Position numbers and translations under genes: made by a program. Positions 16,138 through 24,373 of a stretch of 64,000 bases of DNA are shown here, one piece after another. The notes beneath the pieces are model-generated. The model was not told the origin of the DNA. It saw only the letters and a program-made list of their open reading frames with translations, and made no database searches. Within the stretch, counting starts at the first letter, position 1. Each line of letters opens with the position of its first letter. The DNA is from Caldimonas manganoxidans ATCC BAA-369 (GTDB taxonomy: Bacteria; Pseudomonadota; Gammaproteobacteria; Burkholderiales; Burkholderiaceae_C), in assembly GCF_000381125.1 (NCBI RefSeq), contig NZ_KB905938.1:1-64000 (forward strand), written 5' to 3'.

Positions 16138-17625
16138 ATGAAGACCAGAATGTTGGTGGGCTGGGCCGCAGCCGCCGTTCTCGCAGCGGGCCCGGCCTGG
16201 GCCGTGCAGAGCTTGCCCAGACTCAATATCGACAAAAGCCAGATCAGCGTATCGGGCCTGTCCTCCGGCGGCTTCATGGCCAACCAGCTCGGTGTGGCGC
16301 ACTCGTCCACCTTCATGGGGGTGGGCGTGTTTGCTGCCGGCCCCTACATGTGCGCAGGGCACTACAACTACACCGCCTGCATGTACAACGCCACGATCAG
16401 CGATGGCCAGCTCTCCACGATGCAGTCCAGCATCAACCACTGGAGCGGCTCGCAAATCGACGACAAGGCCGGGATCGCCAAGCAGAAGATTTACTTGTTC
16501 GTCGGCACGAGCGACAGCACGATCGGCCCCAACCCCATGGACGCCTTGCGCAAGCAGTACGCGAACAACGCCGTGCCCTCGGGCAACGTCGAATACATCA
16601 AGCGCAGCGGTGCAGCGCATGTGTTTCCCACCGATTTCGATGCCGCTGGCAACAACAGCTGTGGCAGCACGTCCTCTCCCTACATCGCCAACTGCGGCTA
16701 TGACGGCGCCAAGGCCGTGCTGACCCGCATCTACGGCACGCTCAACCCCCGCAACGACACACCGCCGGCCAGCAACTACATCGAGTTCAGCCAAGCCAGC
16801 TTCACCAACAACCCCGGCATGGCCGCCACCGGCTGGGTGTACGTGCCCAGCGACTGCGCCGCCGGCGCCCAATGCAGGCTGCACGTGGCCCTGCACGGCT
16901 GCCAGCAGAGCTATGCGCAGATCGGCGACAAGTTCATCAAGAACACCGGCTATACCCGCTGGGCCGACACCAACCGCATCGTCGTGCTGTTTCCTCAGAC
17001 CAAGGTGGACAACACCAGCCGCAGCACCGCCGCCAGCGGCCTGTTGCCCAACCCCAATGCCTGCTGGGATTGGATCGGCTGGTATGGCAGCGACTTCGCC
17101 CAGAAGGGCGGGTCCCAGATCAGTGCCATCAAGGCCATGGTGGACCACCTGGCCAGCGGTGCGCCCACGTCCACGCTGCCTGCGCCCACGGGGGTCAGTA
17201 CCTCGGGGGCGACCGACACCTCGATGGTGATTTCCTGGGCCTCGGTTCAGGGGGCGGCTGGCTACCACGTGTATCGCAACGGTGCCAAGCAGACGACGAC
17301 CCCGGTGACCGGCACCAGCTACACCGACACCGGGCTGACACCAGCCACCACCTACCAGTGGACCGTGACCGCGGTCGATGGACAAGGGGCCGAGAGTGTG
17401 CCATCTGCTGCGGCCAGTGGCACCACCACCGGGGCGGCGCCACCACCGGCCACCTGCTACACGGCCAGCAACTATGCGCACACCACCGCAGGCCGCGCCT
17501 ATGCCGCCTGGGGGTACGCCTATGCCAAAGGCTCCAACCAGAACATGGGGCTGTGGAACATCTACGTCATCACCACCCTGAAGCAGACGGGACCCAACCA
17601 CTACGTGATCGGCACCTGTCCCTGA
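16138..17625 (+). CDS. Extracellular poly(3-hydroxybutyrate) depolymerase, type 2 catalytic domain
   Basis: A 495-residue secreted enzyme that hydrolyses PHB to oligomers and 3-hydroxybutyrate. A signal peptide (1-22, ending AWA) precedes a catalytic domain with lipase box GLSSG (Ser42). Asp126 (TSDST) and His161 (AAHVF) complete the triad, and the oxyanion histidine His253 (LHGCQQ) comes last. This order defines the type 2 arrangement. A fibronectin type III linker follows (about 345-435, PAPTGVSTSGATD ... ESVPSAA). The C-terminal Cys-flanked substrate-binding module (about 443-495) contains WGYAYAKGSNQNMGLWN. GAGGAG precedes the ATG. It lies between the sigma-54-driven binding-protein gene and a LivGFHM transporter. 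Confidence 0.93.
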   Translation: MKTRMLVGWAAAAVLAAGPAWAVQSLPRLNIDKSQISVSGLSSGGFMANQLGVAHSSTFMGVGVFAAGPYMCAGHYNYTACMYNATISDGQLSTMQSSINHWSGSQIDDKAGIAKQKIYLFVGTSDSTIGPNPMDALRKQYANNAVPSGNVEYIKRSGAAHVFPTDFDAAGNNSCGSTSSPYIANCGYDGAKAVLTRIYGTLNPRNDTPPASNYIEFSQASFTNNPGMAATGWVYVPSDCAAGAQCRLHVALHGCQQSYAQIGDKFIKNTGYTRWADTNRIVVLFPQTKVDNTSRSTAASGLLPNPNACWDWIGWYGSDFAQKGGSQISAIKAMVDHLASGAPTSTLPAPTGVSTSGATDTSMVISWASVQGAAGYHVYRNGAKQTTTPVTGTSYTDTGLTPATTYQWTVTAVDGQGAESVPSAAASGTTTGAAPPPATCYTASNYAHTTAGRAYAAWGYAYAKGSNQNMGLWNIYVITTLKQTGPNHYVIGTCP

Positions 17626-17672
17626 GGGCCGATCGTCCTCGATCCGATGAACCCACAGAAAGTGAAGCAGCG

Positions 17673-18440
17673 ATGAGCGGCGTGCTCGAAACCCAGGATC
17701 TCACGGTCCGCTTTGGCGGACATGTGGCCGTGGACCGCGTCAGCTGTGCCTTCCATCCAGGCACGCTGACGGCCATCGTCGGGCCCAACGGCGCGGGCAA
17801 GACGACCTATTTCAACCTCATTTCCGGGCAGCTCAAGGCGACAAGCGGCAGCGTGCGGCTCGATGGGGAGGAGATCGGTCATCTGCCCGCGCCGTTGCGC
17901 ACCCGGCGCGGGCTGGGGCGCGCTTTCCAGCTCACCCAGCTCTTCCCCAACCTTTCGGTGCTGGAGAACGTGCGCTTGGCCGTGCAGTCGCGTCACGGCG
18001 GCGTTCTGCAGTTGTTCAGCGTGTGGCTCGATCGCAAAGACCTCATCGATGAGGCCTACGCTCGGCTGGAGGCGGTGCGTTTGGCCGACAAGGCCCATGC
18101 GCCGGCCTCCAGCCTGCCCCACGGCGACCAGCGCAAACTGGAAGTGGCGCTGATGATGGCCTTGGATCCCAAGGTCTACATGTTCGACGAACCCACCGCC
18201 GGCATGAGCGTGGACGAAGTGCCCGTGGTGCTCGATCTCATCCGCGCGCTGAAGGATCGGCGCGACAAGACCATCTTGCTCGTCGAGCACAAGATGGACG
18301 TCGTGCGCGAACTGGCCGATCGCATCATCGTGCTGCACAACGGTCAGCTGTTGGCCGACGGCGAGCCGGCTCAGGTGATGAACCTGCCCATCGTGCAAAG
18401 CGCCTACATGGGCACGGCCGACATTCGGGAGACCGCATGA
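17673..18440 (+). CDS. ABC transporter ATP-binding protein, LivG type
   Basis: A 255-residue ATPase of the branched-chain amino acid (HAAT) importer family. Visible motifs are Walker A GPNGAGKTT (about 31-39), the degenerate signature LPHGDQRKLEV typical of LivG, and Walker B VYMFDEPTAG. The H-loop is LLVEHKMD. It begins 47 bp after the depolymerase stop codon and overlaps the LivF-type gene by ATGA. It energises transport with its LivF partner and the two permeases downstream. The substrate is set by the binding proteins upstream. Confidence 0.92.
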   Translation: MSGVLETQDLTVRFGGHVAVDRVSCAFHPGTLTAIVGPNGAGKTTYFNLISGQLKATSGSVRLDGEEIGHLPAPLRTRRGLGRAFQLTQLFPNLSVLENVRLAVQSRHGGVLQLFSVWLDRKDLIDEAYARLEAVRLADKAHAPASSLPHGDQRKLEVALMMALDPKVYMFDEPTAGMSVDEVPVVLDLIRALKDRRDKTILLVEHKMDVVRELADRIIVLHNGQLLADGEPAQVMNLPIVQSAYMGTADIRETA

Positions 18441-19192
18441 ATCCGAACGACATCGTGCTCAGCCTCTCTGGCGTGCACACCCACATCGGTGCCTATCACA
18501 TCCTGCATGGCGTGGACTTCGAGGTGCCGGCCGGTCAGGTCACCATGTTGCTGGGGCGCAATGGCGCCGGCAAAACCACCACGCTGCGCACCATCATGGG
18601 CTTGTGGTCCGCGCAGCAAGGCAGCATTCGATTCAAGGGCCAGGCCATCGGTGGGCCCGGTGCGAAGCTCTCCACACCGGACATTGCCCAGCGTGGCATC
18701 GCTTATGTCCCCGAAAGCATGGGGATCTTCAGCGACCTCAGCGTCAAGGAGAACCTGCTGCTGGCCGCGCGCGGGGCGCGCACCGTCGATGAGCTCGACT
18801 CCCGGCGTCTGGAGTGGATCTTCGGGCTCTTCCCGGCGCTGAAGAAGTTCTGGCTCTATCCCGCCGGCAAGCTTTCGGGCGGCCAGAAGCAGATGCTGGC
18901 CATCGCGCGCGCCATCGTCGAGCCGCGCGAGCTGCTGCTCATCGACGAGCCCAGCAAGGGGTTGGCGCCGGCCATCATCCAGAACCTCATCGGCGCGCTG
19001 CGTGAACTCAAGTCCACGCACACCACCATCTTGCTCGTCGAACAGAACTTTGCCATGGCCAAGGCCCTGGGCGACCAGGTGGCGGTGATGGACGACGGCC
19101 GCATCGTGCATCGCGGCCCGATGGCCGAACTCGCCCAGGACGAGGCCCTCCAGCAGCGCCTGTTGGGGCTGTCGCTGGCGGCTCATCAGTGA
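18437..19192 (+). CDS. ABC transporter ATP-binding protein, LivF type
   Basis: A 251-residue ATPase, the second nucleotide-binding subunit of the HAAT-type importer. It has Walker A GRNGAGKTT (about 36-44), signature LSGGQKQ, Walker B LLLIDEPSKGL and H-loop LLVEQNFAMA. Its start codon overlaps the LivG-type stop (ATGA at 18437-18440), indicating translational coupling. The LivH-type permease gene follows after 14 bp. Confidence 0.92.
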   Translation: MNPNDIVLSLSGVHTHIGAYHILHGVDFEVPAGQVTMLLGRNGAGKTTTLRTIMGLWSAQQGSIRFKGQAIGGPGAKLSTPDIAQRGIAYVPESMGIFSDLSVKENLLLAARGARTVDELDSRRLEWIFGLFPALKKFWLYPAGKLSGGQKQMLAIARAIVEPRELLLIDEPSKGLAPAIIQNLIGALRELKSTHTTILLVEQNFAMAKALGDQVAVMDDGRIVHRGPMAELAQDEALQQRLLGLSLAAHQ

Positions 19193-19206
19193 ACACGAGG
19201 TGTGCG

Positions 19207-20241
19207 ATGACTCCCATCACTTCTGCTGTGGGCGCCACCGGTGGCGCCACCGAGGCCGTGCCGCGCGAGCGCTTCGACCTCATTCCCTTGGCCTTGGTGC
19301 TGGTTCTGGCGGCAGCCGCCCTGCCGCTGGTCGGTTCGGTGCCCACCTGGCTGACGCTGACCATCGCCGGATTGGCCATGGGCATGATCATTTTCATCAT
19401 CGCCTCGGGCCTGACCCTCGTCTTCGGCCTGATGGACGTGCTCAACTTCGGCCATGGCGTGTTCATCGCGCTTGGCGCCTTCATGGCCACCACGGTCCTG
19501 GGGGCCATGGGCGACTGGACTGCCAGCGACTCGCTGTGGCGCAATCTGACGGCCATTTTCCTCGCGATGGTGGTGGCCATGAGCGTGGCCGGTGCGGTGG
19601 GTTACGCCTTCGAGCGCGTGGTCGTGCGGCCGGTCTACGGCCAGCACCTGAAGCAGATCCTCATCACGATGGGCGGCATGATCATCGGTGAGGAAATCAT
19701 CAAGGTGATTTGGGGGCCGCTGCAGATCCCGTTGCCGCTGCCCCAAGGCTTGCGCGGCTCGGTGCTGCTGGGAGAGGCGGCCATCGAGAAATACCGGCTG
19801 TTGGCGGTGGTCCTCGGCGCGGTGGTGCTGGCGGCCATGCTGTTCGTGCTCAACCGCACCAAGATCGGGTTGCTCATCCGCGCCGGCGTGCAAGACCGCG
19901 AGATGGTCGAAAGCCTGGGCTATCGCATCAAGCGCTTGTTCATCGGCGTGTTCGTCGTGGGCTCGGCGCTGGCCGGCTTGGGGGGCGTGCTTTGGGGTCT
20001 GTACCAGCAAATGGTGGTGCCGCAGATGGGCGCGCAGATCAATGTGCTGCTGTTCATCGTCATCATCATCGGCGGTTTGGGCTCCACGCTGGGCTGCTTC
20101 GTCGGGGCTTTATTGGTCGGACTGATGGCCAATTACACCGGTTTTCTGGCCCCGAAGGTCGCGCTGTTTTCCAACATCGGTCTGATGGTGGCCATCTTGC
20201 TGTGGCGACCCCAAGGCCTGTATCCGGTGACCCATCGTTGA
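19207..20241 (+). CDS. ABC transporter permease, LivH type
   Basis: A 344-residue integral membrane permease with about eight hydrophobic helices. The conserved LivH stretch GLTLVFGLMDVLNFGHGVFIALGAF is split here as GLTLVFGLMDVLNF and GHGVFIALGAF (about residues 65-95). The ATG at 19207 has GAGGTG upstream; an in-frame GTG at 19189 overlapping the LivF stop is an alternative start. It forms the membrane channel with the LivM-type protein encoded 10 bp downstream. Confidence 0.92.
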   Translation: MTPITSAVGATGGATEAVPRERFDLIPLALVLVLAAAALPLVGSVPTWLTLTIAGLAMGMIIFIIASGLTLVFGLMDVLNFGHGVFIALGAFMATTVLGAMGDWTASDSLWRNLTAIFLAMVVAMSVAGAVGYAFERVVVRPVYGQHLKQILITMGGMIIGEEIIKVIWGPLQIPLPLPQGLRGSVLLGEAAIEKYRLLAVVLGAVVLAAMLFVLNRTKIGLLIRAGVQDREMVESLGYRIKRLFIGVFVVGSALAGLGGVLWGLYQQMVVPQMGAQINVLLFIVIIIGGLGSTLGCFVGALLVGLMANYTGFLAPKVALFSNIGLMVAILLWRPQGLYPVTHR

Positions 20242-20251
20242 GGGGGCGATC

Positions 20252-21313
20252 ATGTTGCAACGCCTGCTGTCCCATGACCTGCCTCGCAGCCGCTGGCTGG
20301 CCCTGGCTTTGATCATCATCCTGCTCGGACTCTTGCTCACGCCCTTCGTCTTTCCGGGCAGCAAGTCGCTCAACGTGGCGGCCAAGATCCTCATCTTCAT
20401 GGTGCTGGTGGCCAGCTACGACCTCTTGCTGGGCTACACCGGCATCGTCAGCTTCGCCCACACCATGTTCTTCGGCATTGGCGCCTACGGCGTGGCCATC
20501 GCCTCCAGCCGCATGGGCGCGGGCTGGGATGCGCTGGCGGTGGGCATCGGCTGCGCGTTGTTGCTGTCGCTGGTCTTGTCGTTCGTGATCGGCTTGTTCA
20601 GCCTGCGCGTGAAGGCCATCTTCTACGCAATGATCACGCTGGCGGTGGCCTCGGCGTTCCAGACCCTGGCCTCGCAGCTGTCAGAGATCACCGGTGGCGA
20701 GGATGGGTTGACCTTCCGCATGCCCGAGTGGCTGAGCCCGAGTTTCGAGCCTTTCGACAACGAATTCTTCGGGGTGCTCATCGACGGACGCATCATCAGC
20801 TACTACGGCTTGTTCCTGCTCACCCTGCTGCTGCTGGGCTTGATGCTGCGCATCGTCAACTCGCCGTTTGGCCGCGTGCTGCAGGCCATCCGCGAGAACG
20901 ATTTCCGTGCCGAGGCCATTGGCTATCGCACGGTGGTCTACCGCACCTTGTCCAATGTGCTGTCGGCATTGTTCGCCACGGTGGCCGGCGCCATGCTGGC
21001 CATCTGGCTGCGCTACAACGGCCCGGACACCTCCTTGAGCTTCGAGATCATGCTGGACATCTTGCTCATCGTGGTCATTGGCGGCATGGGCACGATCTAC
21101 GGCGCGGTCATCGGCGCGGCGCTGTTCGTGCTGGCCCAAAACTACCTGCAAGACCTCATGCGCCTGGGCGCGGGTGCGGTCCAAGGGCTTCCAGTCGTCT
21201 CCGAGCTCGTGTCTCCCGACCGGTGGCTGCTGTGGTTGGGCGTGCTGTTCGTGCTGTGCGTCTACCACTTTCCCACCGGCATCGTCGGGCGGCTGCGTCA
21301 GCGCGCCCTGTGA
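20252..21313 (+). CDS. ABC transporter permease, LivM type
   Basis: A 353-residue membrane protein, the second permease of the HAAT-type importer. It has multiple hydrophobic helices and the LivM signature SYDLLLGYTGIVSFAHTMFFG. Close by are the family loop QAIRENDFRAEAIGY and the GGMGTIYGAVIGAA segment. It follows the LivH-type gene by 10 bp and precedes the alpha/beta-hydrolase gene by 42 bp. The complete set (two receptors, two ATPases, two permeases) is present in this block. Confidence 0.92.
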   Translation: MLQRLLSHDLPRSRWLALALIIILLGLLLTPFVFPGSKSLNVAAKILIFMVLVASYDLLLGYTGIVSFAHTMFFGIGAYGVAIASSRMGAGWDALAVGIGCALLLSLVLSFVIGLFSLRVKAIFYAMITLAVASAFQTLASQLSEITGGEDGLTFRMPEWLSPSFEPFDNEFFGVLIDGRIISYYGLFLLTLLLLGLMLRIVNSPFGRVLQAIRENDFRAEAIGYRTVVYRTLSNVLSALFATVAGAMLAIWLRYNGPDTSLSFEIMLDILLIVVIGGMGTIYGAVIGAALFVLAQNYLQDLMRLGAGAVQGLPVVSELVSPDRWLLWLGVLFVLCVYHFPTGIVGRLRQRAL

Positions 21314-21355
21314 TCGGTTGCACATGCTTGAGGCACACGAGCAAGGGAGATTCTC

Positions 21356-22216
21356 ATGCCGTTCACTTCCCACTATCTGAGCTGCGTCGGCCGCGAGATC
21401 CATTACACCGAATGGGGCGCGCAGCACCGCGAGACCGTGATCGCCTGGCATGGCCTGGCACGCACCGGCCGTGACATGGATGACGTGGCCGAATACTTGT
21501 CTTCGCGTTTTCGCGTCATCTGCCCGGACACACTCGGCCGTGGGCTGTCGCAGTGGAGCCCCGACCCTGTCAATGAATACAAGCTTTCGTTCTATGTGCA
21601 GATCGCTACGGCGCTGGTGGACCAGCTCGGCTTGGAACGTTTCCACTGGTTGGGCACCTCCATGGGAGGGGCCATCGGCACGCTGGCGGCGGCCACCACG
21701 CTGCGGGGGCGCATCCGGCGGCTCATTCTCAATGACAACGGTCCCCAACTGGCCCAACCGGCGCTCGAACGCATCCGGGCCTATGCCGGCAGTCCGCCGA
21801 CCTTCGAGCGCATGACCGAGCTCGAGGCTTTCTTGCGCACCGTTTACCGGCCCTATGGCTGGCTGTCCGATGCCCAGTGGCGCCGCATGGCCGAAACCTC
21901 GGCGCGCCGCCTGCCCGATGGACGCATCACCACCCATTACGACCCGGCGATGGCGCAGCAATTCGTCCATCACCCACACGACTACGACCTGTGGGAGGCC
22001 TATGACAGCCTGGACATCCCGGTGCTGTGCTTGCGCGGCGAACACTCCGATCTGCTGCTGGCCGAGACGGCCGAGGCCATGCGCAACCGCGGTCCGCGTG
22101 CCGTGGTCGTCACCATCCCCGGCTGCGGGCATGCGCCGGCGCTGAACGTGCCGGACCAATGGGAGTTGGTCGAACGCTTCTTCTGCGCCAGCGACCCCCG
22201 AAGTCATGGGGCTTGA
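21356..22216 (+). CDS. Cytoplasmic alpha/beta-hydrolase at the end of the transporter operon
   Basis: A 286-residue alpha/beta-hydrolase without a signal peptide. It has the HG oxyanion motif (WHGLARTG, about 31-38), nucleophile elbow GTSMGG (Ser102), an acidic residue probably in LRGEHSD and a late histidine in PGCGHAPAL (about 263). The start is preceded by AAGGGAGA. As the last gene of the depolymerase-transporter block it could cleave imported 3-hydroxybutyrate oligomers in the cytoplasm. That assignment is from context. Annotation by similarity alone would stop at alpha/beta-hydrolase. Confidence 0.85.
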   Translation: MPFTSHYLSCVGREIHYTEWGAQHRETVIAWHGLARTGRDMDDVAEYLSSRFRVICPDTLGRGLSQWSPDPVNEYKLSFYVQIATALVDQLGLERFHWLGTSMGGAIGTLAAATTLRGRIRRLILNDNGPQLAQPALERIRAYAGSPPTFERMTELEAFLRTVYRPYGWLSDAQWRRMAETSARRLPDGRITTHYDPAMAQQFVHHPHDYDLWEAYDSLDIPVLCLRGEHSDLLLAETAEAMRNRGPRAVVVTIPGCGHAPALNVPDQWELVERFFCASDPRSHGA

Positions 22217-22258
22217 ATCCGCGTGGTTTCATGGTAGCCTGCCGAGAGGGAGGTTTTC

Positions 22259-22531
22259 ATGAAACGACGCATTCAACGCTTGTCCCCGCATCAAAACGGC
22301 AAGGTGGCTGGGCTGATGATGGCCCTGGTGTCCTTGGTCATCCTGGTGCCTTTCATGCTGATCCTGGGGGGCATCATGCCCCACGGCGAACGAATGCCCT
22401 GGCTGATGGTGCTCATCCTGCCCGTGCTCTACCTGGTGCTCGGCTACATCGGCACGGTGCTGGCCTGCTGGGTCTACAACCTGGTGGCCGGCTGGGTCGG
22501 CGGCATCGAGTACGACGCGCAGGAGGTCTGA
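22259..22531 (+). CDS. Small two-helix membrane protein, function unknown
   Basis: A 90-residue protein with a basic N-terminus (MKRRIQRLSPHQNGKVAG) and two membrane helices (about residues 19-38 and 47-78). GGGAGG lies six bases before the ATG, so translation is likely. No known domain was recognised. It ends one base from the convergent glycosyltransferase-like gene. Confidence 0.65.
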   Translation: MKRRIQRLSPHQNGKVAGLMMALVSLVILVPFMLILGGIMPHGERMPWLMVLILPVLYLVLGYIGTVLACWVYNLVAGWVGGIEYDAQEV

Positions 22532-22532
22532 G

Positions 22533-23354
22533 TCACTCGCGCCAGTGCTGTGCGATCCAGGGCACTGGCTTGACATAGCGGGTGGCATGGCGCCAACGCT
22601 GCTTCAGGCTCAGGCCGGGGCGAAAGGCGCCGCGCAGATGCTCCCAGGGCGAAGGGTGTTCGGGGGCCTCGGGGGTCCAGCGCCCCACCAACACGTCGCC
22701 CGGGTTGGGGCCGCCGGGAAAGGTCACGATGCGTGTTCCGCGAGGCAGTCGTGCGGGCATGAAGTAGCGCAGCGGAAACGGCGGCAAGCAATGCAGGCGG
22801 AAATGCCTCGTCCAGCTTTCAGGCCAGAGCTTGATGCCGCCGGGCACGGCATGTGTGATGTAGTGCTGCTCGAAGCGATAGCGGTCGGCCACGCCTTGCG
22901 GGTCGGCACGAAAGTCAGCCAGGATGTGCGGATAGCGGCCCACGGGGAAGCGAAACACCGAGGTCTGCCCCAGCCGTTGCAAAGGTTTGGACCAATTTCT
23001 CGCCAGGATCACGTCCTCGGGGTGGCCGTAACTGAAATAGTCGTCCAGCGAGCCGACGATCACGGAGTCCAGATCCACGAAGAGCGCGGGGCCGCGCAGG
23101 TCGCCCAGGGTCTCGCCCCACAACACCACCTTGCGCCATTTGCCCATCGTGCGTTGCGGATGGGCGCACCCCAGCTCCGGCAGGTCGAACGTGTCCACCT
23201 CGGGGCGGATGCCACGCCGGTCGTCGGTGAAACATACCAGCCGAAACGGGCCTGTGATGTGGCGTGACACCATGCCGTAGAGCCGGTTGACGTACTCCGG
23301 TCCATAGGCGGTGCCCCACTTCACGCAGATGATTTGCTTGGGTGTGGTCGACAT
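22533..23354 (-). CDS. Glycosyltransferase-like protein
   Basis: A 273-residue protein starting STTPKQIICVKWGTAYGPEYVNRLYGMV. It carries a DxD-type sequence, LFVDLDSVIVGSLDD (about 91-105), as in GT-A fold nucleotide-sugar transferases. A second pattern, THAVPGGIKLWPESW, lies in the C-terminal half. No membrane helix is seen. The acceptor and donor are unknown and no polysaccharide cluster flanks it. It is monocistronic and convergent with the small membrane protein gene. Confidence 0.7.
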   Translation of the reverse strand: MSTTPKQIICVKWGTAYGPEYVNRLYGMVSRHITGPFRLVCFTDDRRGIRPEVDTFDLPELGCAHPQRTMGKWRKVVLWGETLGDLRGPALFVDLDSVIVGSLDDYFSYGHPEDVILARNWSKPLQRLGQTSVFRFPVGRYPHILADFRADPQGVADRYRFEQHYITHAVPGGIKLWPESWTRHFRLHCLPPFPLRYFMPARLPRGTRIVTFPGGPNPGDVLVGRWTPEAPEHPSPWEHLRGAFRPGLSLKQRWRHATRYVKPVPWIAQHWRE

Positions 23355-23403
23355 CGGGGGCGGGCAGTGTGAGGCTGCGCATCATAACGGGGTCGCAGCA
23401 GGT

Positions 23404-23571
23404 TCATGACTCGAGTTCGGACCGGGCCATCTCGACGTCCAGCCGGCGCGTCGCGTCCATGGGCTCGCAGGCGGCAGCTTCGGCATCCAGCCGCGCCCAC
23501 TGTGGCTGCAAGGGGGCCAGGTCGTGGGTGGAGGCGGTGGCGTCGTCAGGGAAGGCAGTCCATCGGGCCAT
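23404..23571 (-). CDS. Short hypothetical ORF downstream of the TetR gene
   Basis: A 55-codon ORF on the minus strand, starting 12 bases after the TetR stop codon. The peptide begins MARWTAFPDDATASTHDLA and is acidic, with the segments WARLDAEAAACEPMD and RRLDVEMARSELES. No ribosome-binding site is obvious (six C residues precede the ATG). It is reported because it fills an otherwise empty gap in an operon-like position. It may not be translated. Confidence 0.35.
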   Translation of the reverse strand: MARWTAFPDDATASTHDLAPLQPQWARLDAEAAACEPMDATRRLDVEMARSELES

Positions 23572-23583
23572 GGGGGGCTTGAC

Positions 23584-24240
23584 TCAGGGGGGGCTGTAGT
23601 GCCCGACCAGACCCAGCAGGTGGGTCTTTTGTGCGGGATCGAGATAAGGCAGCAGCAGGCTCAGCACATGGAACGCCCCCCGCAACAGGGCCGCGCCGGC
23701 GCATTCGGGCTCCAGCGCGTGGCGCGGGTCGCGCACATATTCATAGCTGAGCCAGTAGGTGAGCACCACCACCATGGCGGTGGCTACCGAGTCGGCTTCA
23801 CGGCCATCGATGCGTAACGACTGATGGCGCGACAAGGCGTCGAGCACCGTGCGCACCGCGCGGGACTTGTTCTTCAGCACGAACTGGAAATGCGTCTCCA
23901 GTCGGCGGTTCTTGCTCAGCAGGTCGTTGAGATCGCGGTAGAGGAAACGGTACTGCCAAATCAACTCGAACAGCATGTGAAAGAACAGCCAGGCGTCTTC
24001 CACGTTGCGCACATCGTCAGCGGCGTGCAGCAGCTCGTTGAGGGCGCGTTCGTAGCGGTCGAACAAGGCATTGATCAGTTCGTCCTTGGCCGGGTAGTGG
24101 TAATAAAGGTTGCCTGGGCTGATGTTCAGTTCGGCCGAAATCAGGGTGGTCGAGACATTGGGCTCGCCGAAGCGGTTGAACAGATCGAGCGAGACTTCGA
24201 GAATGCGCTCGGCCGTGCGGCGCGGCTTTTTGGTGTGCAT
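23584..24240 (-). CDS. TetR/AcrR family transcriptional regulator
   Basis: A 218-residue repressor-type protein. The N-terminal TetR helix-turn-helix (about 8-55, AERILEVSLDLFNRFGE ... ISPGNLYYHYPAKDELI) is followed by a helical ligand-binding domain. The start has GGAG about six bases upstream. It is divergent from the ABC-2 type exporter genes across 133 bp and is a plausible regulator of them. That is a positional inference. Confidence 0.9.
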   Translation of the reverse strand: MHTKKPRRTAERILEVSLDLFNRFGEPNVSTTLISAELNISPGNLYYHYPAKDELINALFDRYERALNELLHAADDVRNVEDAWLFFHMLFELIWQYRFLYRDLNDLLSKNRRLETHFQFVLKNKSRAVRTVLDALSRHQSLRIDGREADSVATAMVVVLTYWLSYEYVRDPRHALEPECAGAALLRGAFHVLSLLLPYLDPAQKTHLLGLVGHYSPP

Positions 24241-24357
24241 GATGGCTCCGGGGCACGGACGCCTTGTGCGCCGGCATGCCCGCTGCCAATCTAGCAAATC
24301 CGGTTCCGACCGCAAGCCGGGTCTGTCCCGCGGGCTGCACGCTGCGGCGGCCTTGCC

Positions 24358-24363
24358 TACAAT
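24358..24363 (+). promoter_or_regulatory. -10-like element before the ABC exporter genes
   Basis: TACAAT, preceded by TTGCC, ends 10 bases before the ATG at 24374. The start codon has no ribosome-binding site, so the transcript would have a leader of about four bases. The site lies in the divergent region shared with the TetR gene. Confidence 0.5.
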
Positions 24364-24373
24364 CAAGCCCCCT

